A DNA stretch of 64,000 bases from Actimicrobium antarcticum (GTDB lineage Bacteria > Pseudomonadota > Gammaproteobacteria > Burkholderiales > Burkholderiaceae_D), in NCBI RefSeq assembly GCF_039536745.1, contig NZ_BAAAZE010000016.1, positions 62,001-126,000 on the forward strand. The letters are read 5' to 3'. Numbering within the stretch: the stretch's first letter is position 1; every line of letters begins with the position of its first letter. Shown piece by piece: positions 1 to 7,559 of this stretch. The notes under the pieces are model-generated. The model was not told the DNA's origin and did not search any database. It saw only the letters and a list, made by a program, of their open reading frames with translations. A program made the translations under genes and the position numbers.

Positions 1-427
1 CGATCAGCACCGGCAAACGTACTACTACTGGCGCGGTGCGCAAGGCCGCGACGCATTGCGCAGGCGTCAACCCGGCCGACTTCGCCGCCGGCACCCTGGA
101 CAGCGCAAGATCAAGATCCTCGCTGCCGATACGGCCTTCTTGCCAGGCGCGCAGCTGGCCATCGCGTGGTGGAAATACCTGAATCCCGCCCAGGACCGCC
201 ATGCGAGCGGCGACCTGGCGTACCGGCTTGTCGATGCGCGACCAGTGCGGGTTGACGGCGATGGCCCGATCCAGTGGCCAGGCAGGCGCAATCGTGTTGC
301 AGGCCTGCTCGCAGGCAGCCTCGATGTCGCGGTTTGACACCGCGTGTCGTGCAGAATCGGCTGCGGTTGCGGTTGCGGTCGCGGTTGCGGGGACGTCTTC
401 TTCGTTGGGTTCAACGTAATCGTTCAT
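1..427 (-). CDS. dabA: DabA-type inorganic carbon transporter subunit (DUF2309), 5' part only
   Basis: N-terminal 142 codons of a gene that runs off the left edge. After a low-complexity Ala-Thr stretch (about residues 15-22) the protein reads AWPLDRAIAVNPHWSRID, the conserved start of the DabA/DUF2309 family. DabA is a zinc protein related to beta-carbonic anhydrases and works with the membrane subunit DabB to accumulate dissolved inorganic carbon; the zinc ligands lie outside the window. The start is the ATG at 425-427, preceded by an AGGAG ribosome site, 18 bp after the dabB stop, so the two genes form an operon. A hexamer repeat (GCGGTT-like, 363-392) encodes the Ala-Thr run. The family call rests on the short conserved block plus the dabB neighbour. 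Confidence 0.8.
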   Translation of the reverse strand, partial: MNDYVEPNEEDVPATATATATAADSARHAVSNRDIEAACEQACNTIAPAWPLDRAIAVNPHWSRIDKPVRQVAARMAVLGGIQVFPPRDGQLRAWQEGRIGSEDLDLALSRVPAAKSAGLTPAQCVAALRTAPVVVRLPVLI

Positions 428-445
428 TGGATACTCCTCGAACAG

Positions 446-2017
446 TCATTTTTTCCGGGCATCATCGGTTTTCATCGTGGTCACGATCGGCCTGTCGATG
501 GGGAGTGCCTTGGATATCCAGCGGGTAGGCCAAAGCCGCAACGCCAGTCGGGTGTAGATTTCATCCATATAAAAACCGGCGTAGATCCGTCGCCGCCAGG
601 CGCCCAGGGATCGGGGACGCAGTTGCAGCGTCGCCAGACACAGATACAGAGCGGCCATGCCGGTCAGCGCGATTTTTCCCAGCGTGTGATGGGGTGCATC
701 GTGTATGCCCAGCGGCAGGGCATGGGCCAGCAACGCCAGCCCGGTAAGTCCGGCCACCATCAGCAAACCAAAAAGTCCTTGCCGGAACAGGGTTCTCGTC
801 TGATCGCTCCCGGCCGGTAGCCATAGCATGGGTGCCCAGGCCAGCCCCAGCACCACGCTCCACCACCAGGGCCAGGCTGCGTTGCTCAATACCGCCTGAA
901 TCAGTAACACCATCGGCACCGCGACAGCCGGGGCCAGCAAGAGACTGATCGGTGCGGCGGTTACCGTGCCGCGCATCACATGCAAGCGGGTCTGCCGCAC
1001 CACCATCGACGCTGACAGAAAAGCGTGCGCCTTGTACAGCGAATGCCCGAACAGATGTAGTGCCGCCAATGTGTACAGCCCGAGACCGCATTCCAGCAGC
1101 ATGAAGCCCATCTGGGCGACAGTCGACCACGCCAGTCGCACTTTGATGCTGATGCGGGTCAACATCACCAAACCGGCGATCACGGCAGTGCCCAGCCCGA
1201 AGGTCACCAGCAGCGTGCGCGCCAGGTCTGCCTGCTCCAGCAACGGCGCAAAACGAATCAGGATATAGCCGCCCAGATTCACCACGCCGGCATGCAGCAA
1301 GGCCGACACGGGCGTCGGCGCTTCCATCACCTGAATCAGCCAGCCGTGCACGGGCAGCAGCGCCGTGCGCACGACCACGGCGAGCACCAGGCATACCGCA
1401 CTGAGCTGCAGATTGTCAGTGATGCCTTCGCGCGCCAGAAACTGCCACATGTCTGAGAATGAACCGCTGCCCACCGCGACCCACGCCGATGAGGCGGCAA
1501 GGATGAGCAGCACGTCGGCGAGCCGATCTGCGAGACGCTTCTTGTGCGCCGCCAGCGTGGCAAATGGCCGGTCGGGATAGAAGCACAGCAGATGCTGCAA
1601 CGCCACGCCGACCAGCGCCCAGGCCGCGATCAGGACCACCCAGTGATTCGCCAGCACCAGCAACTGAACCGCCGACAACACGCCTGCCAGAGCCGCCGCG
1701 TAGCGCCGCTGTCCGGGCTCTCCTTCCAGGTAACGTGCAGAAAACGCAGCGATAACGGTACCGAGCAGCTGTACCAGCACGGCCATGATCATGCCGAACG
1801 GACTTGCAGCTAGCCAGTGCCGCAAGCCCGTGGCTTCCATACCTGTCAGACCTGTCAGACCGACCAGCACGGTGAACGCCAGTGCTAGCCCGGACAGCCG
1901 AATGAATATGCGCCAAAGCCCCGCGACCGACCTGCCAGGTCGCAGAGAAATCAGCATCAGCAGAAACATGAGTGTTGCGGGCATCAGTACTACAACGCCG
2001 AGAAGGTAGTGGGTCAT
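446..2017 (-). CDS. dabB: DabB-type proton-conducting membrane subunit (NuoL/MrpA family)
   Basis: A 523-residue polytopic membrane protein of the NADH-quinone oxidoreductase subunit 5/Mrp antiporter superfamily. The core motifs are visible: a Lys-rich loop (LAAHKKRLADRLADVLL, about 155-171), the TM helix around APTPVSALLHAG (about 235-246) and HSLYKAHAFLSAS (about 325-337). Complex I genes are absent, and the next gene downstream is dabA, so this is the two-gene DAB system, in which DabB is thought to couple cation flux to DabA-driven CO2/bicarbonate uptake. It starts 97 bp from the divergent LysR gene and probably shares its control region. The first gene of the operon; the closest alternative is another NuoL-like ion transporter paired with DUF2309. 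Confidence 0.85.
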   Translation of the reverse strand: MTHYLLGVVVLMPATLMFLLMLISLRPGRSVAGLWRIFIRLSGLALAFTVLVGLTGLTGMEATGLRHWLAASPFGMIMAVLVQLLGTVIAAFSARYLEGEPGQRRYAAALAGVLSAVQLLVLANHWVVLIAAWALVGVALQHLLCFYPDRPFATLAAHKKRLADRLADVLLILAASSAWVAVGSGSFSDMWQFLAREGITDNLQLSAVCLVLAVVVRTALLPVHGWLIQVMEAPTPVSALLHAGVVNLGGYILIRFAPLLEQADLARTLLVTFGLGTAVIAGLVMLTRISIKVRLAWSTVAQMGFMLLECGLGLYTLAALHLFGHSLYKAHAFLSASMVVRQTRLHVMRGTVTAAPISLLLAPAVAVPMVLLIQAVLSNAAWPWWWSVVLGLAWAPMLWLPAGSDQTRTLFRQGLFGLLMVAGLTGLALLAHALPLGIHDAPHHTLGKIALTGMAALYLCLATLQLRPRSLGAWRRRIYAGFYMDEIYTRLALRLWPTRWISKALPIDRPIVTTMKTDDARKK

Positions 2018-2072
2018 CGAAGTGCTCTCAATTACTGGTTTGCGACAGTGTGGATACCGACGCTTATTCTGT

Positions 2073-2116
2073 AAAATACATTAATCAGAACGATTGAATA
2101 CATAAAACAGAACGAT
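2073..2116. promoter_or_regulatory. Tandem 22-bp repeat, candidate LysR operator
   Basis: Two adjacent 22-bp units (2073-2094 and 2095-2116) match at 18 of 22 positions by eye; each holds AATACAT and ends in CAGAACGAT. A TTCTG at 2067-2071 is the inverse of the CAGAA in each unit. The second unit runs into the start codon of the LysR gene (ATG 2115). The 22-bp period is about two helical turns, so a regulator would bind the same DNA face twice. It lies between dabB and its divergent LysR-family regulator, which fits autorepression plus dab control. Binding is inferred. Confidence 0.55.
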
Positions 2117-3023
2117 GAAACTGGAACAACTGAATTTTCGCCATCTGTTCTATTTCTGGCGCGTCGCCAAGGTCGGCCATCTCACGCATGCGGCGCAGGA
2201 GTTGCACACCTCGCAGTCCGCGCTGTCGGCCCAGATCCGTCAGTTGGAGGAGCGCCTCGGTGAGGCCTTGTTCATGCGCGAAGGACGCCGGTTGGTGCTG
2301 ACCGACGCTGGTCAGCTCGTGCTGGCCTACGCCGAGAACATCTTCGGCATCGGGCAGGAAATGCTGGGTCGTCTTCAGGGACGCAGCGAAGGGATGACAC
2401 GGCTGCGCGTGGGCAGCGTGGCCACGCTGTCGCGCAATTATCAGGAGAACAGAATCCGGCCATTGCTGGAGGACCCGTCACTGGTGCTGACGCTCGAATC
2501 CGGTCTGCTGGAAGACTTGCTGACGCGCTTGATGCAGCATCAGCTCGATGTGGTGCTGACCAATGAAACGGTGCCTTCGGAACCGAATCGGCCGTTGCAT
2601 TGCCGCTTTCTGGGTAGTCAGGCGATCTCGCTCGTCGGCCCGGCCCGACTCTGGAAATCCCGCAGCCTGCGTGTGCCGGAGGATCTCGACGGTCTTGACA
2701 TCGCCTTGCCCGGACCGCGCAGTGCGCTGCGGGCACAGTTCGATGCCATGTGCACGGCATCCGGCGTCGCCCCGCGCCTGCGTGCCGAGGTGGATGACAT
2801 GGCCACGCTGCGGCTGATTGCACGCGACAGCAGCTGGCTGACCGTTCTTCCGGAGGTGGTGGTGCAGGACGAACTGCGGTCTGGCTATCTGGTTTGCGTC
2901 GGCCAGTCGACATTGCTGCAGGAGCACTTCTACGCAATCACCACGCCGCATCGTCATCGTATTGCATTGCTGGAACGCTTGCTAAGCGGTGATCCGGAGA
3001 GTTCAACGGCAACGTCGGATTGA
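2115..3023 (+). CDS. LysR-family regulator, NhaR-like
   Basis: 302 residues with an N-terminal winged helix-turn-helix (about 5-65; FRHLFYFWRVAKVGHLTHAA, then SQSALSAQIRQLEERLG) and a C-terminal periplasmic-binding-like effector domain. The opening resembles NhaR, the LysR-type activator of Na+/H+ antiporter genes, and NhaR-like proteins are known next to DUF2309/NuoL-like operons. Divergent from dabB-dabA, so the likely target is that operon; the signal may be CO2/bicarbonate, pH or sodium, which the sequence does not decide. The ATG at 2115 fits the family start but has no clear Shine-Dalgarno site and overlaps the second unit of a 22-bp tandem repeat. The thioesterase gene follows 71 bp downstream on the same strand. 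Confidence 0.85.
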   Translation: MKLEQLNFRHLFYFWRVAKVGHLTHAAQELHTSQSALSAQIRQLEERLGEALFMREGRRLVLTDAGQLVLAYAENIFGIGQEMLGRLQGRSEGMTRLRVGSVATLSRNYQENRIRPLLEDPSLVLTLESGLLEDLLTRLMQHQLDVVLTNETVPSEPNRPLHCRFLGSQAISLVGPARLWKSRSLRVPEDLDGLDIALPGPRSALRAQFDAMCTASGVAPRLRAEVDDMATLRLIARDSSWLTVLPEVVVQDELRSGYLVCVGQSTLLQEHFYAITTPHRHRIALLERLLSGDPESSTATSD

Positions 3024-3094
3024 GCTACGCCGCACGAATATTGCGATTTAAAAAATTTCCGGAATTCCGGCCTACATCTTTAAAGAAAATCACC

Positions 3095-3625
3095 ATGAAT
3101 TCAAACGACCTGCTTGATGTCTGGAATGCGGACGCTGTGGCGGCGCGTACCCGCCTTGCGGCACCGGGCGTATCCAGCCTGGAACAATTACGGGAACGCA
3201 GTGGCATGGACTTTTTGCAGGCCATCGGCGACGGCGTGTTGCCATCGGTGCCGATCGGCATGCTGCTGGGGTTTGTCCCGGTACAGTGGGAGCCGGGCCG
3301 GATGGTGTTCCAGGGTACGCCCGGCACCGACCATTACAACCCGATGGGCAGTATCCACGGCGGCTATGCGGCGACCTTGCTGGACTCCTGCGTCGGTTGT
3401 GCGGTGCATTCGATGCTGCCGGCCGGCAAGGGCTACACCACGCTGGAACTCAAGATCAATTACATCCGGGCGATGACAGACAAGACCGGACCGGTGCGGG
3501 CCGAAGGCAAAGTCATCCACGTTGGCGGACAGACCGCGATTGCGGAGGGACGCATTACCGATGTCCACGGCAAGCTGTATGCGTTTGCCACAACCACCTG
3601 CCTGGTGTTTCCGATGCCGATGTGA
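3095..3625 (+). CDS. PaaI-like hotdog-fold thioesterase
   Basis: 176 residues. The block NPMGSIHGGYAATLLDSC (about residues 84-101) is the HGG(Y/F) signature of PaaI/YbgC-type acyl-CoA thioesterases, followed by the long hotdog helix and strands ending in YAFATTTCLVF. The family hydrolyses acyl- or aryl-CoA thioesters in the cytosol; the substrate cannot be read here. I chose the ATG at 3095 because an upstream TTG (3020) overlapping the LysR stop would add 25 non-conserved residues. A perfect palindrome CCGGAATTCCGG lies at 3059-3070, just upstream. Probably cotranscribed with the LysR gene or driven from the short gap. Confidence 0.85.
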   Translation: MNSNDLLDVWNADAVAARTRLAAPGVSSLEQLRERSGMDFLQAIGDGVLPSVPIGMLLGFVPVQWEPGRMVFQGTPGTDHYNPMGSIHGGYAATLLDSCVGCAVHSMLPAGKGYTTLELKINYIRAMTDKTGPVRAEGKVIHVGGQTAIAEGRITDVHGKLYAFATTTCLVFPMPM

Positions 3626-3655
3626 TGGTGCTCGACTTCCTGCGCCGACGTTTTT

Positions 3656-6316
3656 TCAGGCGGCCTCGCGCAGGCCGCTCACCAGATATTCGAACTCGGC
3701 AAGCCGCACTGGCTTGCTGAACAGATAGCCCTGATAGTCGTGGCAATCCAGTACAGCCAGAAAATCGCGTTGGGCTTGGGTCTCGACGCCTTCGGCAATC
3801 ACTGTCAGCCCCAGGCTGTAACCGAGCGCGAGTATGGTGCGCACAATTGATGCATCGTTGGGATCGGTCAGCACGTCGCGCACGAACGAGCGGTCGATTT
3901 TCAGCTGGTCTAGCGGCAGGCGTTTCAGGTACGACAGCGACGAGTAGCCGGTACCGAAATCATCCAGAGAAAAGCGCACGCCCTGCGCCTGCAGCACGGT
4001 CATTTTCAGGATGATGTCTTCGACATCCTTGAGTAGCAGACTCTCGGTGATTTCCAGCTTGAGCAGTGCCGGGTTGGCACCCGTGCTTGCCAGGATCGCC
4101 AGCACCTGATCGACGAAATCCGGGCGCTGGAACTGAAACGCACTGACGTTGACCGAGATGGTGAGCGCGGCCAGACCGGGTTGCACTGCCCAGCTGGTCA
4201 GCTGCCGGCAAGCGTTATCCAGCACCCAGTTCCCCAACGGCAGGATCAATCCGGTTTCTTCTGCCAGCGCAATGAATTCGTAAGGGGCAACAATACCGCG
4301 CTGTGCATGCTTCCAGCGAACCAGAACTTCCACTCCGGTAATGGTGCTGTTGCCATCGACTTGCGCCTGGTAATAAAGGACGAAGTCTTCCTGTTCCACC
4401 GCATTGCGCAGTTCGACTTCCAGCGCGGCGTGGGCATCGACAGCATCCTGTATTTTCGGATCAAAAAAGCGCAATGTGTTGCGACCAGCAGCCTTGGCCT
4501 GATACATCGCGAGATCGGCACGCTTCAATAATTCGGCGTCGTTGGTCTTGTTCTGTGCGAACAGGGTGATGCCGATACTGGGCGTGCTGTGGTGCGCGTG
4601 CCCCGCCAGATCGTAGGGCACGTTGAGTGCGGTGAGGATTTTTTCGCCGATGGCTTCGGCCTGGATCGCGGCACTGCCCGAGTGCTCGCTCAGGTCTTCC
4701 AGCATCACGACGAACTCATCACCGCCCAGCCGCGCCACCGTATCGACTTCGCGTACCGAGGCGGCAAGGCGTTTTGCGACCTGCTGCAGTAGCAGGTCAC
4801 CCTTGTCGTGGCCGAGCGTATCGTTAAGTGCCTTGAAATTATCCAGGTCAATGAACATCAGTGCGCCGTCGCGCCCGGTACGCAGGCTGCTGGCGAGGGC
4901 GCGGCCTAGCCGGTCCAGCAGCATGCGGCGGTTCGGCAGCGCGGTCAGTGAATCAAAAAAGGCCAGCTGGCTGATTTCTTCTTCGGCTGCCTTGCGCAGG
5001 GTGATGTCACGCAGCGCAAGATGCAAGATCCGGTAGTCGTCAGCATCGGTGGCAGGCGCATCAAACGCGGCAGATGCCCAGACGCTGACATCAACGATCC
5101 TGCCATCGCTGCATTGCAGTTGCAGTTCGACGTTGGGCATTTCATGCGTGCTTAAAAACTGCCGGAATGTGCTTTGTGCCAATGCGGCACTACCCGGACA
5201 ACACAGCGACAGCGCCTTGCTACCAATGATCTGCTGCCGGCTGTAGCCGGTAATGGTCAGCAGGGTCTGATTGCAGCCGATGATATTGCGTGATTCCAGA
5301 TCGACGCTCAGGAACATGTCGGGTGACTGATCGTAGAGGTCGCGATATTTGTTGTCGGCTTTGGCACGGTCGAGCTGGCGTCGATGGAAAAAATAGCCAG
5401 CGGTGGCGAGCAGGATGGTCAGCGCCGCCAGCAGATAGCCGCTGAAATCGCCGAGCCGGGCTTCCCTGACTTCATAGACGCCAAACCATTTCAGATACAG
5501 CGCCTCGTAGGTGCCATTGGACTTGGTCAGTGCCAGCGCTTCATTGAGCCGGCTGAGCAGTTCTGATTGCCCTTTGTTGACGGCAAAAGCGAAGCGCTGT
5601 GCGAAGCCGGCCTTGAGTTCGAGCGCCTTGAGGTTGGACAGATGTTCGGCCTGCAGGGTTTGCATGCCGGTCAGCTTACTCAGCAACATCGCGTCGTGTT
5701 TGCCTGATGCCAGTAATTGCAAGCCCTCGGCGGCGGTATCGACCAGCACGAGTTGCTTTGTCCATCCACGGGATGTGGCGTAGTCGAATGCCATGTCGGC
5801 GTTGACGACGATGACCGACTTTCCGGCCAGGTCGTCTTCGGTCAGGATTGTCGCGTTGTCTTTACGCACGAACACCGCGCCAGTGACGATCACATGCGGC
5901 ACCGTGAAGTCGGCAAACTTGCGGCGTTCGTCAGATATCGCCAGGTTGATCAGGACATCAGCCTTGCCGTCTTTGAATTCCTGCAGGAGCTGGTGGAAAG
6001 GGCGCACATGGATGGCGTAATCCAGACCTGCTTCCTTGGCCACTGCCTTCCACAGATCCACCGTAAAACCGCCCGCGCTGTTATCGGTCATGCCCGTAGA
6101 AAAGGGCGGATATTGTTGTTCGCTGCCGACGACCAGTGTGACGCGGGAGTCAGACCGGTAGTCGGTCTCGGATGATGCGATCACTGCGCCGACCGGTCCG
6201 TTCACCAGCATTAATATCGACACCAGCATGAATCCGGACAGGCGGTCGCGCCATGCGGATCGCCGTGTTGAGAAGCACGTCCCTGAAGTCGATGGTTGAT
6301 TCTGGTGGGGTTGCAT
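3656..6316 (-). CDS. Membrane GGDEF-EAL protein with periplasmic solute-binding sensor and PAS domain
   Basis: About 886 residues. Order: N-terminal signal/anchor (LVSILMLVNGPVGAV), SBP_bac_3 domain (about 45-280, GSEQQYPPF...DLAGKSVIVVNADM), a TM helix (YLLAALTILLATAGYFF), a PAS domain, GGDEF and EAL. The GGDEF motif is intact (RLGGDEFVVMLE) with an RxxD product-inhibition site (REVD) five residues before it. The EAL signature reads EVLVRW; ITESLLL, DDFGTGYSSL and KIDRSF are intact. The protein may therefore make and break c-di-GMP in response to an amino-acid-like ligand in the periplasm. Start uncertain: ATG 6316 is given; a TTG at 6364 would add 16 residues. No partner in an operon; it converges with the thioesterase gene. 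Confidence 0.88.
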   Translation of the reverse strand: MQPHQNQPSTSGTCFSTRRSAWRDRLSGFMLVSILMLVNGPVGAVIASSETDYRSDSRVTLVVGSEQQYPPFSTGMTDNSAGGFTVDLWKAVAKEAGLDYAIHVRPFHQLLQEFKDGKADVLINLAISDERRKFADFTVPHVIVTGAVFVRKDNATILTEDDLAGKSVIVVNADMAFDYATSRGWTKQLVLVDTAAEGLQLLASGKHDAMLLSKLTGMQTLQAEHLSNLKALELKAGFAQRFAFAVNKGQSELLSRLNEALALTKSNGTYEALYLKWFGVYEVREARLGDFSGYLLAALTILLATAGYFFHRRQLDRAKADNKYRDLYDQSPDMFLSVDLESRNIIGCNQTLLTITGYSRQQIIGSKALSLCCPGSAALAQSTFRQFLSTHEMPNVELQLQCSDGRIVDVSVWASAAFDAPATDADDYRILHLALRDITLRKAAEEEISQLAFFDSLTALPNRRMLLDRLGRALASSLRTGRDGALMFIDLDNFKALNDTLGHDKGDLLLQQVAKRLAASVREVDTVARLGGDEFVVMLEDLSEHSGSAAIQAEAIGEKILTALNVPYDLAGHAHHSTPSIGITLFAQNKTNDAELLKRADLAMYQAKAAGRNTLRFFDPKIQDAVDAHAALEVELRNAVEQEDFVLYYQAQVDGNSTITGVEVLVRWKHAQRGIVAPYEFIALAEETGLILPLGNWVLDNACRQLTSWAVQPGLAALTISVNVSAFQFQRPDFVDQVLAILASTGANPALLKLEITESLLLKDVEDIILKMTVLQAQGVRFSLDDFGTGYSSLSYLKRLPLDQLKIDRSFVRDVLTDPNDASIVRTILALGYSLGLTVIAEGVETQAQRDFLAVLDCHDYQGYLFSKPVRLAEFEYLVSGLREAA

Positions 6317-6711
6317 GGGTGCTTTTGATCGTGAGCTCAGGTAGGCACTGCGGAAGGTCGGCAATCGCGATATGGCGCACCTCGCCTTTGTCAGGAGCAG
6401 TCTTCTAGTTTTTTGCCAGGGGTTGCATTAAATTAATAGTTTCTCTTGGCAACATGCTAAAGCAAATGGCGCGTGTCGGCTATCGGATCATTTGAGAAAG
6501 GAGGCAAGACGCAGTCGGGAGCAAGCTGCGGAATGGTCTGGCTTGCGAAATTGCGGGAAAAGTATCAGCGCAGCGGCGTGACGCCAAGCACGGCATTTTG
6601 TCGGCTTCAAGCGCAGGTCCAAGTGGCCTGCGTCGCCCGGCGTCGCAACAAATGCCGCTGTCAAAAAATGGATGCGCACTATTGGATGGCGCATCGCTGG
6701 TTGTTCGAGGA
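6317..6711. other. Intergenic region without a recognised gene
   Basis: About 395 bp between two minus-strand genes. Upstream of the GGDEF-EAL gene there is an interrupted inverted repeat TTGCCA (6413-6418) / TGGCAA (6447-6452) around an AT-rich centre ATTAAATTAAT, a possible operator. A strong AAGGAGG at 6493-6499 on the plus strand has no start codon at a useful distance. The remaining frames look non-coding. The 3' end of the glycine-zipper gene is at 6712. Confidence 0.4.
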
Positions 6712-7293
6712 TTACGGCTCGCCGTCCTGATCCTGTCTGATTTGGAGTGCAGGCAGCGCCTGCGGATCGAAGTCTACCCAGTCGCCATCGTCGATTTGCC
6801 CCTCCGTACGTTCGAGTTCATGGGCCCCGACCGAGCGTAATACCGCGAGAGCACGTTGTTCAGCCTGCGTATCCGATACGGTGACGGCGACCAGCAGGCC
6901 GGGATGGCGTGGCGCGACAAGATTCTCCTGACCCTGCTCGGATTCGCCACGTTCCTTCATCGAAGACAGTCCACCGACCAGTCCGGCAACGTGGGCGCCA
7001 ACCAGGCCACCGGCGACAGGTGCCACCGGTCCCAGTACAGGCAAACCTGCCAAGCCAATGGCAGCGCCGACTATCGCACCTGCGGCTCCACCGGCGACCG
7101 TGCCCGTACCGCTATCTTTCGCTCCGGGAGATTGTTCGCGTTCGTCACCGATCGGGTGGAGATCGTGCCGGCCGTGAGGCGTGACATAAAAGCTGCTGAT
7201 CGAGCGCCGATCAAAACCAGCTTGTTCCAGTGCTGTAATGGCACGTTCGGTTTCTGTCAGTTCTTGAAAGCGTCCGACTAAAATTGTGCTCAT
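6712..7293 (-). CDS. Glycine-zipper stress-type protein (general stress 17M-like)
   Basis: 193 residues from ATG 7293, chosen because AGAGGGG precedes it and family members begin with a short strand such as MSTILVGRFQ. The N-terminal part (about 1-60) resembles the YflT/general-stress 17M domain: an ACT-like fold with TERAITALEQAGFDRRSIS. The centre (about 75-125) is a Gly/Ala-rich hydrophobic segment, TVAGGAAGAIVGAAIGLAG, then GLVGAHVAGLVGGL, typical of glycine-zipper membrane segments. A second ACT-like half follows (LLVAVTVSDTQAEQRALAVL). The function of such proteins is not known; they are often induced by general stress. Monocistronic, about 270 bp downstream of the PAS-GGDEF gene. Confidence 0.7.
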   Translation of the reverse strand: MSTILVGRFQELTETERAITALEQAGFDRRSISSFYVTPHGRHDLHPIGDEREQSPGAKDSGTGTVAGGAAGAIVGAAIGLAGLPVLGPVAPVAGGLVGAHVAGLVGGLSSMKERGESEQGQENLVAPRHPGLLVAVTVSDTQAEQRALAVLRSVGAHELERTEGQIDDGDWVDFDPQALPALQIRQDQDGEP

Positions 7294-7471
7294 GGCAATC
7301 CCCTCTTGTTGTTGTCTTGGAAATAAGTATGACAAATGGTCGCTGGAAGGACTGTTCGACAGCGAACTTAGCCGGCGTGGGCTTGCCTCGGCGTTACGGC
7401 GATATTTTTTTCGGCGCTAGTCAGCGGCAACTGAATAATTGCGCCGAGTGGAATGACACTGGTTCGGCGTG

Positions 7472-7493
7472 ACCGGCGCTTGAATGCGCCGGT
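7472..7493 (-). terminator. GC-rich hairpin downstream of the PAS-GGDEF gene
   Basis: Perfect 8-bp stem ACCGGCGC (7472-7479) / GCGCCGGT (7486-7493) with a 6-nt loop, 66 bp past the stop of the diguanylate cyclase gene. No T-run follows on either strand, so it could be a weak terminator or only an RNA 3'-end stabiliser. Confidence 0.4.
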
Positions 7494-7559
7494 TCCGTCG
7501 GAACTGGGTAAGCCGCGTTACGCCGGGAAGTGCGCGTCAGAAATCCGAACGCCGAGCGG

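Noticed and set aside
3059..3070. CCGGAATTCCGG palindrome
   Set aside because: Perfect but short; no regulator or repeated copy ties it to the thioesterase gene, so it is listed only as a detail there.
6413..6452. TTGCCA/TGGCAA inverted repeat before the GGDEF-EAL gene
   Set aside because: Arms of 6 bp with a 28-bp gap are weak evidence; kept only as a remark on the intergenic region.
6473..6730. Open frame of 85 codons on the plus strand near an AAGGAGG
   Set aside because: The ribosome-site-like sequence is inside the frame, not before its start, and the protein looks random.
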